From assembly GCA_019239815.1 (NCBI GenBank), contig JAFAZL010000103.1:1-5107 (forward strand): a stretch of DNA of 5,107 nucleotides, read 5' to 3'. Made by a program: the position numbers and the translations under genes. Source of the stretch: Acidobacteriota bacterium. GTDB taxonomy: Bacteria > Acidobacteriota > Terriglobia > Acidoferrales > UBA7541. How positions within the stretch are numbered: the first letter of the stretch is position 1; each line of letters opens with the position of its first letter. The notes beneath the pieces were generated by a model, which was not told the DNA's origin, did no database searches, and saw nothing but the letters and a program-made list of their open reading frames with translations. Below, one piece after another: positions 1-5,107 of this stretch.

Positions 1-437
1 AGTTTGCAGTCACACAGCGACGATTGTTCGAGACGATTGAGCCGATGAAAGGAGCAGCCGTAGCCATCCGTCGGCTGTCAGCCAAAAAAGTACGCATTCG
101 AATCGTTACGCACCGTCTCTTCATCAGTGATTTCCACCAACAGGCTGTTCAGCAGACCGTGGCGTGGTTGGATAATCACGATATACGCTATTCGGACCTT
201 TGTTTCGTTGAGAAGAAGGATGATGTAGGGGCACATCTCTACATCGAAGATTCGCCCACGAACATTGAGCTATTCAAACAGAATCGGCTGAAAACAATCA
301 TTTTCACAAACTCTACTAACCGCCACTTGCCCGGCCTGCGAGCAGATAACTGGGAACAAGCCGAAAAACTGGTACTCAAAGAGTTCAAGGCTTGGAAAAA
401 ATCACAGAAAAAGAAACGCAGCAAGAAGAAGCGTTAG
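1..437 (+). CDS. NT5C-like HAD-family 5'(3')-nucleotidase, C-terminal part (5' end outside window)
   Basis: HAD-superfamily phosphatase resembling cytosolic deoxyribonucleotidases (NT5C type), which remove phosphate from (deoxy)nucleoside monophosphates. The reading frame is open to the left edge (first full codon at 3), so the gene is partial. The TTG at 24 is not taken as its start, because residues before it (AVTQRR) continue the frame and the N-terminal HAD motif I (DxDGT type) must lie upstream. Numbering from base 24, motif II is the Thr of IVTHR (about residue 29), a motif III Lys lies at 64-65 (VEKKDDVGA), and motif IV is YIEDSP (Glu75-Asp76). TIIFTNSTNR (91-100) and the RADNW stretch are also NT5C-like. 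The tail is strongly basic (KSQKKKRSKKKR). GC is low compared with the genes right of the tRNA, which suggests cargo of the integrated element. The family call is fairly secure; the substrate is inferred. Confidence 0.75.
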   Translation, partial: FAVTQRRLFETIEPMKGAAVAIRRLSAKKVRIRIVTHRLFISDFHQQAVQQTVAWLDNHDIRYSDLCFVEKKDDVGAHLYIEDSPTNIELFKQNRLKTIIFTNSTNRHLPGLRADNWEQAEKLVLKEFKAWKKSQKKKRSKKKR

Positions 438-468
438 GCGCGTACTGTACTTTCGTACCGTTGCGAAA

Positions 469-483
469 CCTAAGCCACTTAGG
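469..483. repeat. Short perfect inverted repeat upstream of the small basic gene
   Basis: CCTAAG-CCA-CTTAGG forms a perfect 6-bp inverted repeat with a 3-base centre. It ends 10 bases before the ATG at 494. Its right arm overlaps the AGGG (481-484) that would be the ribosome binding site of that gene. Three GTAC tetramers lie just upstream (442, 447, 455). The site could be an operator, a small RNA hairpin masking the ribosome binding site, or part of a recombinase site. A 6-bp stem may also be chance. Confidence 0.35.
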
Positions 484-493
484 GCACGCTGCG

Positions 494-643
494 ATGATGG
501 CAAGACTTCCAAAGACTGTTAGCGAATGGCTGTCCAAGATTGGCACTAAGGGTGGCAGAGTCACCAGCCCGGCGAAGGCTGCTGCTGTACGCGAGAACGG
601 CAAGCTTGGCGGCAGGCCACGGAAGAAGAAGGCGACCCGATGA
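494..643 (+). CDS. Small basic KGG-type protein upstream of and coupled to the recombinase
   Basis: A 49-residue protein whose function I do not recognise. It contains two glycine-rich, KGG-like turns, IGTKGGRV and NGKLGGRP, joined by an Ala-rich helix-like segment (SPAKAAAVRE), and ends in a basic tail (RPRKKKATR). Such short basic proteins are familiar next to mobile-element genes and could bind DNA, but that is inference. The start is chosen at ATG 494 (ATG 497 is a near alternative) because AGGG at 481-484 lies 9 bases upstream. A longer version from TTG 392 would run 46 bases back into the nucleotidase gene. The TGA stop (641-643) overlaps the recombinase ATG (640-642) as ATGA, which indicates translational coupling. 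Possible roles are a recombination directionality factor, a regulator of the recombinase, or an antitoxin-like protein; nothing in the sequence decides between them. Confidence 0.65.
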   Translation: MMARLPKTVSEWLSKIGTKGGRVTSPAKAAAVRENGKLGGRPRKKKATR

Positions 644-2166
644 GCGCCAACAAGGGTTTCGCCGTCGCCTACGTTCGTATTTCAACCGAAGAGCAACTGA
701 AACGTTCCGCAACCAACATTGCCACGCAGACGAAGAAGTGCGCAGAGGCATGTGAACGCGCCGGGCTGGAACTGGTCAAGGTCTTCACCGACGAAGGTGA
801 GTCAGCGTACAAGCAGGCTGCCAGCGAACGGCCACAGCTTCAGGCCATGGTGAACTACCTGAAGCTCAACAAGAAGCGAATCACGCACGTGGTCACGGCT
901 GACCTGTCACGCCTTGCACGGAGAATCGAAGACCAAGCTTCCCTTCTGGCCGCGTTCCGCAAAGGTGGCATCACCTACGTGAGCGTTGACGAACCCCATG
1001 CGAGTGATAACAGCGCAGCCGGTCAGCTTGCGACCGGAATGTTGGGCTTGGTGAATCAATTTCACAGCGCTTCTCTTTCGGAGCGTGTGACCTATCGGAT
1101 GCGTTCCGGTGCGCAGTCAGGCCGACATCTTCACCTTGCTCCGCTGGGATACCTGAACGGTACGCACAACGGAGTCAAGAATCTTGTGCCAGACCCTGAA
1201 CGCGCTGAGTTGGTGCGTAAAGCCTTCGCGTTGGTCGCTGACGGTCACAACATGATTGAAGTGCTGCGAATCGTCACGGCGATGGGGCTGGTCAGCAGTC
1301 GCACCGGCAGAAAGCTGACCAAAGGCACGTTCTGCCAGATGCTTCGCAACCGTGCGTACGCTGGATGGGTGAAACAGAAAGACATCGTTGCGCGTGCCAG
1401 CTTTGAACCGCTTGTCAGCGAAGAACTATTTGAACGCGCTCAGGAAGCTCTGAAGAGTCGTGGAAAGCGTCAGAAGCACGTCAAGCATCACGAAGACTGG
1501 CCGCTGCGCCGGTTCGTACTCTGCGCTCACTGTGGTAAGCCTTTGACCGCTGGATGGGTCAAGAATGGGGCTGGGAAGCCCTATGGCTTCTACTTCTGCG
1601 GTCAGAAGGGCTGCCGGGCCGTCAGCGTCAGGAAAGAGTATCTAGAACACGGTTGGCTTACGCTCCTGCTCATGACGCAGCCACGCGAAGACTACCTTCA
1701 GCGGCTGCCTGAGCTTGTCGAAGCAGCGTGGCAACAACGGAAAGCTCAGGCCGAAGAGGAACAGCGTCAACTGACTTCACGCCTCAGCGAACAGGTGAAG
1801 ATGAACAAACGGGCCATCGAATCCCGCATCAAAGGTCAAATCAACGACCAAGACTTCGCAACAATGAAGAAAGCCATCGCAGACGAAATTGAACAAATTG
1901 AACACGCGATAAAGCGTCTAGATGACGAACGGGCAGGAGTGCGAGAACTCGCAAAAATAAAGGAATATCAGCTAAAGAACCTGTGCGAGACGTGGCAGAA
2001 GAGCGACCTGAATCAGCGCGTCGAATTGCAGTTCGCGTTGTTTCCCAACGGGCTTCACTGGGAAAAGAATAATGGTTTTTTGAACAAGGCTAACCCACAA
2101 CTATTTCAAGCATATAGCGAACTTCTGGGAGACTTGGTTGGGGATGGTGGGCGACAAAGGACTTGA
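640..2166 (+). CDS. Large serine recombinase (site-specific integrase of the element)
   Basis: A 508-residue large serine recombinase, complete, and probably the integrase/excisionase of the element. The resolvase-type catalytic domain (about 7-160) shows YVRIST with Arg13 and the nucleophile Ser15, and DLSRLAR (88-94), whose Arg91 and Arg94 match the catalytic arginines of the DRLxR motif; the usual Asp is Ser90. The SERV helix (147-150) leads into the long E-helix. The Recombinase domain follows (about 168-270, from APLGY through a helical DNA-binding region). A zinc ribbon has Cys295, Cys298, Cys320 and Cys325 (Cx2C, Cx4C). A long charged helical stretch (about 361-445) is the likely coiled coil used in synapsis control, and the C-terminal segment contains LFPNGLHWEKN. 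AAGG at 629-632 sits 7 bases before the ATG, and the start overlaps the stop of the small gene. Its last six residues (GGRQRT) and stop codon lie in the tRNA-Val gene. Confidence 0.93.
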   Translation: MSANKGFAVAYVRISTEEQLKRSATNIATQTKKCAEACERAGLELVKVFTDEGESAYKQAASERPQLQAMVNYLKLNKKRITHVVTADLSRLARRIEDQASLLAAFRKGGITYVSVDEPHASDNSAAGQLATGMLGLVNQFHSASLSERVTYRMRSGAQSGRHLHLAPLGYLNGTHNGVKNLVPDPERAELVRKAFALVADGHNMIEVLRIVTAMGLVSSRTGRKLTKGTFCQMLRNRAYAGWVKQKDIVARASFEPLVSEELFERAQEALKSRGKRQKHVKHHEDWPLRRFVLCAHCGKPLTAGWVKNGAGKPYGFYFCGQKGCRAVSVRKEYLEHGWLTLLLMTQPREDYLQRLPELVEAAWQQRKAQAEEEQRQLTSRLSEQVKMNKRAIESRIKGQINDQDFATMKKAIADEIEQIEHAIKRLDDERAGVRELAKIKEYQLKNLCETWQKSDLNQRVELQFALFPNGLHWEKNNGFLNKANPQLFQAYSELLGDLVGDGGRQRT

Positions 2167-2170
2167 ACCT
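2145..2170. other. Candidate attachment junction at the tRNA-Val 3' end
   Basis: This is where the recombinase frame enters the tRNA gene: CCA end, acceptor 3' strand and most of the T arm. Integration into a tRNA 3' end normally leaves a direct repeat of this segment at the far end of the element. The tRNA here is intact, as expected if the element carries a replacement 3' end. The crossover position cannot be read from one junction, so the limits are only nominal. Confidence 0.4.
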
Positions 2171-2221
2171 TTGACCTCTCCCGTGTGAGGGGAGCGCTCT
2201 AACCAACTGAGCTAGTCGCCC
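2145..2221 (-). tRNA. tRNA-Val (anticodon CAC)
   Basis: Read on the minus strand, all four arms are perfectly paired: acceptor GGGCGAC with GTCGCCC, D stem GCTC with GAGC, anticodon stem CTCCC with GGGAG, and T stem AAAGG with CCTTT. The anticodon loop is CTCACAC, giving anticodon CAC, which decodes the valine codon GTG. The T loop is TTCAAGT, the variable loop is AGGTC, and the discriminator base is A (2148). The 3' CCA is encoded (2145-2147). Length is 74 bases plus CCA. The gene looks functional although its 3' end overlaps the convergent recombinase gene by 22 bases. Confidence 0.96.
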
Positions 2222-2310
2222 AATCTTCACGGCCACGCGCGTTTTTGGGGAACTCGCGTATCAGCCGAGGCGTCAATAAGTTGTAGCAGGAAGGGCCCGG
2301 GTTTTCAACC
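2222..2310. other. Divergent intergenic region between tRNA-Val and the MoxR gene
   Basis: This 89-base spacer must hold signals for both directions. Only the minus-strand tRNA promoter is convincing. For the plus strand, AGGAAGGG (2288-2295) is the best ribosome binding site for the MoxR gene, but it is 15 bases from the ATG at 2311, longer than usual. I could not find a well-spaced plus-strand -35/-10 pair. The weak ACGCG/CGCGT pairing (2235-2259) is not enough to call a structure. Confidence 0.4.
2280..2308 (-). promoter_or_regulatory. Probable sigma70-type promoter of tRNA-Val
   Basis: On the minus strand, TTGAAA (2308-2303, five of six matches to the -35 consensus) is followed after exactly 17 bases by TACAAC (2285-2280, four of six matches to the -10 consensus). 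Transcription would start near 2273, giving a leader of about 50 bases before the tRNA 5' end at 2221. The spacer is GC-rich. The site lies wholly in the leader of the divergent MoxR gene, so the two transcription units may influence each other. The next alternative, TTGACG (2276-2271), has no acceptable -10 at the right distance. Confidence 0.5.
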
Positions 2311-3258
2311 ATGACAGCGGTCACCTCTCAAATCGTCACGCAGCTCCAGCGCTCGATCGCGAAAGCGATTTACGGCAAGGAAGAAGCGATCCAGCTCGCT
2401 CTGATCACGCTCCTCGCGCGCGGCCACCTGCTTATCGAAGACGTCCCCGGCGTCGGCAAAACGACGCTCGCCCAGGCGCTTGCGAAATCCTTTCATTGCA
2501 GCTTCGCCCGCATCCAGTTCACTTCCGACCTGCTACCGAGCGACGTGCTCGGCGTCAGCGTCTATGCCGCCGAAACGCGCGAGTTTGAATATCGCCCCGG
2601 ACCGATTTTCGCCAACGTCGTTCTTGCCGACGAAATCAACCGCACCACGCCGCGCACGCAATCCGCGCTGCTCGAAGCGATGAACGAAGCGCAGGTAACC
2701 GTCGATGGCAAAACGCTACCGTTGCCGCAGCCCTTTCTCGTGATCGCCACGCAAAACCCAATCGAGCATCACGGCACCTATCCACTACCCGAATCGCAGC
2801 TCGACCGCTTCCTGATGCGCATTCGCATGGGCTATCCGTCCCACGAAACTGAAAAAGAAATTCTGCGCAAGCGCACCGGCGAAGACCCTGTGCAATCGCT
2901 GGAGCCTGTCGCGGACGTGCACGACGTTCTCGCCATGCAGCATCAGGTTGCACAGATTCGCGTCGACTCGAGCCTCCACGACTACGCGCTCGAAATCGTC
3001 CATCGAACGCGCCACAGCGAACAGCTTTCGCTCGGCGTCTCTCCGCGCGGCACCTTGATGCTGCAACGCGCAGCCCAGGCTCGCGCGTTTCTCGACGGCC
3101 GCGACTACTGTATCCCCGACGACTTTAAATCGCTGGCTGTTGCGGTCTTTTCGCACCGCGTAGCCGCCAGCTCGCGCCACGCTTCGCTGCAAAAGAAATC
3201 CGAGACGACCGAAGCGGTTTTACGCGACATCGTCGAGTCCGTTCGCGTTCCCCTGTAA
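2311..3258 (+). CDS. MoxR-family AAA+ ATPase
   Basis: A complete 315-residue cytoplasmic AAA+ ATPase of the MoxR family, of the usual length. MoxR proteins are thought to act as chaperones that mature or activate partner complexes. Motifs in order: Walker A DVPGVGKTT (44-52, with Lys50 and Thr51), Walker B VVLADEINR (103-111, with Asp107 and Glu108), sensor 1 ATQNP (146-150, Asn149), the ESQLDRF stretch with the arginine-finger candidate Arg166, and sensor 2 GVSPRGT (Arg246) before the C-terminal lid. The position before VPG is Asp44, where many relatives have Gly. ATG 2311 is the only reasonable start, because an in-frame TAG lies at 2284-2286. The DUF58 gene follows by 33 bases, the usual partner in this family, so the two are likely an operon. 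The family is certain; the client is unknown, and the symbol moxR is not assigned because the methanol-oxidation role is not implied. Confidence 0.95.
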   Translation: MTAVTSQIVTQLQRSIAKAIYGKEEAIQLALITLLARGHLLIEDVPGVGKTTLAQALAKSFHCSFARIQFTSDLLPSDVLGVSVYAAETREFEYRPGPIFANVVLADEINRTTPRTQSALLEAMNEAQVTVDGKTLPLPQPFLVIATQNPIEHHGTYPLPESQLDRFLMRIRMGYPSHETEKEILRKRTGEDPVQSLEPVADVHDVLAMQHQVAQIRVDSSLHDYALEIVHRTRHSEQLSLGVSPRGTLMLQRAAQARAFLDGRDYCIPDDFKSLAVAVFSHRVAASSRHASLQKKSETTEAVLRDIVESVRVPL

Positions 3259-3291
3259 AACGCAGACGTCGCCCGCTTTTTCGGAACCATC

Positions 3292-4656
3292 GTGCAAATG
3301 ACTTCTTCCATCTCGCAGCTTTGGGCGCGCGCCGACCGGCCCGGCGTCCGCGCGTTCTTCATCTCGATCGCAGCGCTCGGCATCGCTCTGTTGCTCGCGC
3401 TGTATTCCGGCGCTGCCGCCGAGGTGGGCCATCTCGGTTTGTCGGTCGCAGCGGCGTTACTCGCGCTGCTCGTCGCCGCGTGGGTCGCGGTCACGCTCGT
3501 GCCCGTTCTCGCCAAGCGTACCCCGCTTCGCTGGATCGGCTACAAGATGGAGTACCGTATCACCCGCGAAGGCTGGATCTATATCGGCGGCATTATCATC
3601 GTCGCGCTCGCCGCGCTCAACACTGGTAACAATCTGCTTTTCCTGATTCTCGCGAGCCTAATCGCCATCATCCTGATGTCCGGAATTCTTTCCTCGATCA
3701 CGCTGAGCGGCGTCGATCTTCGCCTCGAACTGCCCGAGCATATTTTTGCCGGCCAAGCGGTACGTGCCCGCGTCGAACTTCAAAACGAAAAGCTGACGTT
3801 GCCCTCATTTTCATTGCGCGTCGAAGGCGCGAGAGACAAAAAGGCGCTCAGTGCACCGCTGCTCGAAACTCCAGTTTATTTTCCGTATCTTCCGAAACGC
3901 GACAAAGTGCAGCAAAACGTCCCGATCACATTCCCGCGTCGCGGAGCCTATCGCCAGGACATGTTCCGCATCGTCACGCGCTTCCCTTTCGGCTTTCTGC
4001 AAAAGGCGCGTCGAGTCCAACTTGGCGCCGAAGCGCTCGTCTACCCATCCGTCGAACCTTCACGCGATTTCTTCGAGATTCTGCCGGCATTGCAGGGAGC
4101 GCTCGAAAGCCACAATAAGGGCGGCGGCCACGATCTCTACGCCCTGCGCGACTACGTGCCGAACGACAGCGTGCGCCACGTGCATTGGAAGGCGTCCGCT
4201 CGCTTAGGCGCGCTGATGGTCCGTGAATTCACGCGCGAAGACGACACGCGCGTGTTGCTCGTGCTCGACCCGCACGTCTCCGACGCGATCCTCGATGCGA
4301 AATCGGTCACGGCGCCAGTCGCGCTCGAACGCTTCGAGCGTGCAGTAACTCTGTGCGCCAGCATCGCCTGGCATTTCTACGAGCGCAACGCGCAGCTTCA
4401 ATTTCGCAGTGCCGCATTGGAAACGAATCTCACAGCAGCAGAAGAAAACATCTTCACGATTCTGAAACACCTCGCGCTCGCTGCTCCGCTGCCAGCCGAC
4501 CCAGATCACGCGCTGCTCAGCAACCTGGCCGCCTCGCCCGGGCTTTTTAAAGTCATCGTCACCAGCCAACCGCGCGGCACGATTCCCGCCGCACTCTGGC
4601 ACTCGTCGTACGTAGTCTTCCTCGACGATTTGCAGCCCGAAATCTCGGGCAAGTAA
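3292..4656 (+). CDS. DUF58 domain membrane protein, MoxR partner
   Basis: A complete 454-residue protein with an N-terminal membrane region and a C-terminal DUF58 domain. Hydrophobic segments lie at about 21-40, 45-74, 96-110 and 114-134; the last two contain the family sequence NTGNNLLFLILA (110-121). A beta-rich region (about 140-250) follows. The DUF58 core is GGGHDLYALRDYVPNDSVRHVHWKASARLG, seen in two parts at 277-291 and 292-306, followed by LVLD (323-326), which leads into a von Willebrand A-like fold in this family. The Arg/Tyr and HWK residues are the hallmarks. Such proteins are encoded beside MoxR ATPases and are presumed to work with them at the membrane. GTG 3292 is preferred as start because GGA (3283-3285) lies 6 bases upstream; ATG 3298 would be 12 bases away. 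The exact cellular role is unknown. Confidence 0.92.
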   Translation: MQMTSSISQLWARADRPGVRAFFISIAALGIALLLALYSGAAAEVGHLGLSVAAALLALLVAAWVAVTLVPVLAKRTPLRWIGYKMEYRITREGWIYIGGIIIVALAALNTGNNLLFLILASLIAIILMSGILSSITLSGVDLRLELPEHIFAGQAVRARVELQNEKLTLPSFSLRVEGARDKKALSAPLLETPVYFPYLPKRDKVQQNVPITFPRRGAYRQDMFRIVTRFPFGFLQKARRVQLGAEALVYPSVEPSRDFFEILPALQGALESHNKGGGHDLYALRDYVPNDSVRHVHWKASARLGALMVREFTREDDTRVLLVLDPHVSDAILDAKSVTAPVALERFERAVTLCASIAWHFYERNAQLQFRSAALETNLTAAEENIFTILKHLALAAPLPADPDHALLSNLAASPGLFKVIVTSQPRGTIPAALWHSSYVVFLDDLQPEISGK

Positions 4657-4660
4657 GCCC

Positions 4661-4682
4661 ATCTTCGCGACTGTGCGAAGAT
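4661..4682 (+). promoter_or_regulatory. Perfect hairpin between the DUF58 gene and mutY
   Basis: ATCTTCGC (4661-4668) and GCGAAGAT (4675-4682) pair perfectly over 8 bp with a 6-base loop (GACTGT). It starts four bases after the DUF58 stop. No run of T follows on either strand, so it is not a standard intrinsic terminator. The 3' arm contains GAAG (4677-4680), the only purine-rich stretch that could serve, weakly, as ribosome binding site for the ATG at 4693. It may stabilise the upstream mRNA end, or lower mutY translation. Confidence 0.5.
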
Positions 4683-4692
4683 ATCGCTCTGC

Positions 4693-5107
4693 ATGTCTCG
4701 AGCGACTCAACGCAAATCTGCACGAACCGCTGCACACAAATGCGATTCGGCATCACTGTCGAAAAGCGAAACTCAGACTGCTGCAATCCTCGCCGACCTC
4801 GACGCCAAAAAAATCGATGCGCTTCGCGAGCGGCTCCTTGAATGGTTCCACAAATACCAGCGCGACCTGCAGTGGCGCCGCAACAAAGACCCGTATCGCA
4901 TCTGGCTTTCAGAAATCATGCTCCAACAGACTCGCGTAGCGGCGGTGATTCCCTTCTACGAGCGATTCCTTGAGCATTTCCCAACCATCGCCGCACTCGC
5001 CGAAGCGCCCGAAACCGAAGTGCTTCGCCTTTGGGCGGGACTTGGCTACTACAGCCGTGCCCGAAACCTTCAGGCCGCCGCGAAAGAAATCGTCGCGAAA
5101 CACGGTG
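4693..5107 (+). CDS. mutY: A/G-specific adenine glycosylase MutY, N-terminal part (3' end outside window)
   Basis: MutY removes adenine mispaired with 8-oxoguanine or guanine, starting base excision repair that prevents G:C to T:A mutations. The frame runs to the right edge, giving 138 complete codons. From Trp51 it shows the MutY sequence: DLQWRRNKDPYRIW (58-71), LSEIMLQQTRV (72-82) with the catalytic glutamate at Glu74, then ERFLEHFPTIAALAEAPE and LWAGLGYYSRARNL. The helix-hairpin-helix, catalytic Asp and iron-sulphur cluster region should lie beyond the window. Gln60 stands where most relatives have Pro in LPWR. ATG 4693 is the first in-frame ATG after the DUF58 stop; this gives about 40 extra N-terminal residues rich in Ser, Thr, Ala and Lys, and no later ATG precedes the conserved part. 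It lies 36 bases after the DUF58 stop, on the same strand, so co-transcription is plausible. Confidence 0.93.
   Translation, partial: MSRATQRKSARTAAHKCDSASLSKSETQTAAILADLDAKKIDALRERLLEWFHKYQRDLQWRRNKDPYRIWLSEIMLQQTRVAAVIPFYERFLEHFPTIAALAEAPETEVLRLWAGLGYYSRARNLQAAAKEIVAKHG

Larger units (their letters stand above)
1..2166. mobile_element. Integrase-proximal end of an integrated element inserted at tRNA-Val (left limit outside window)
   Basis: A large serine recombinase gene abuts and overlaps the 3' end of a tRNA gene, a classic arrangement for one end of an integrative element. DNA left of the tRNA has lower and more uneven GC than the chromosomal genes to its right, and carries a nucleotidase and a small basic gene unlike the operon beyond. 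I found no second copy of the tRNA 3' end in the window, so the other junction should lie to the left outside it. The exact boundary is uncertain by tens of bases. It is also possible that the element is very small and that the nucleotidase gene is host DNA, with a boundary near 438-490. Confidence 0.55.

Noticed and set aside
392..493. Upstream extension of the small basic gene from TTG 392
   Set aside because: It overlaps the nucleotidase gene by 46 bases, and its sequence there looks like an out-of-frame reading. ATG 494 has a ribosome binding site at a good distance.
438..493. Second attachment site matching the tRNA 3' end, which would make a minimal element of about 1.7 kb
   Set aside because: No match to the tRNA-Val 3' segment could be seen here, so the far junction is placed outside the window.
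2235..2259. ACGCG/CGCGT pairing in the tRNA leader
   Set aside because: Only five base pairs with a long loop in GC-rich DNA; it is readily expected by chance.
2785..3192. Minus-strand open frame of 135 codons inside the MoxR gene
   Set aside because: It lies antisense to a gene with every AAA+ motif in place; the GC-rich codon pattern of the sense strand explains the long open frame.
4661..4682. Hairpin as an intrinsic terminator
   Set aside because: No T-run follows the stem on either strand, so it is listed only as a possible regulatory structure.
4204..4737. Minus-strand open frame of 177 codons inside the DUF58 gene and the mutY start
   Set aside because: It is antisense to two well-recognised genes, its product shows no known motif, and it is Arg- and Cys-rich in the way of shadow frames.

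Overview
The window joins two kinds of DNA at a tRNA gene. The right part (about 2145-5107) looks like the chromosome of a moderately GC-rich bacterium: a tRNA-Val(CAC) on the minus strand, then a plus-strand run of a MoxR-type AAA+ ATPase, a DUF58 membrane protein and the start of the DNA repair glycosylase MutY. The left part (1 to about 2166) looks like the integrase end of an integrated element: the 3' portion of a HAD-type 5'-nucleotidase gene, a very small basic gene, and a large serine recombinase that runs into the 3' end of the tRNA. Composition agrees. Hand counts of 60-base lines give 43% GC at 181-240 and 40% at 1861-1920, but 60% at 1081-1140 and 70% at 3421-3480. The host phylum cannot be proved from this stretch. 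The codon style and the MoxR/DUF58/MutY run would fit Acidobacteriota or a similar soil bacterium, and this is a guess.

Layout: 1-437, partial NT5C-like HAD phosphatase, open at the left edge. 438-493, short gap with small palindromes. 494-643, 49-residue basic KGG-type protein. 640-2166, serine recombinase of 508 residues, coupled to the small gene by an ATGA overlap. 2145-2221, complete tRNA-Val(CAC) with encoded CCA, convergent with the recombinase and overlapping it by 22 bases. 2222-2310, gap with a probable tRNA promoter on the minus strand. 2311-3258, MoxR ATPase. 3292-4656, DUF58 protein. 4661-4682, perfect hairpin. 4693 to the right edge, MutY N-terminal part.

How the parts work together: the recombinase probably inserted its element into the 3' end of the tRNA-Val gene, rebuilding an intact tRNA. 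The tRNA sequence now supplies the last six codons and the stop codon of the recombinase. The small upstream protein is a candidate accessory factor, with no proven function. On the chromosomal side, MoxR and DUF58 form a well-known conserved pair thought to act as an ATP-driven chaperone with a membrane-anchored partner. MutY follows by 36 bases and may be co-transcribed.

The most interesting item is the recombinase/tRNA junction. No CRISPR array, insertion sequence or evident toxin or defence gene was seen.
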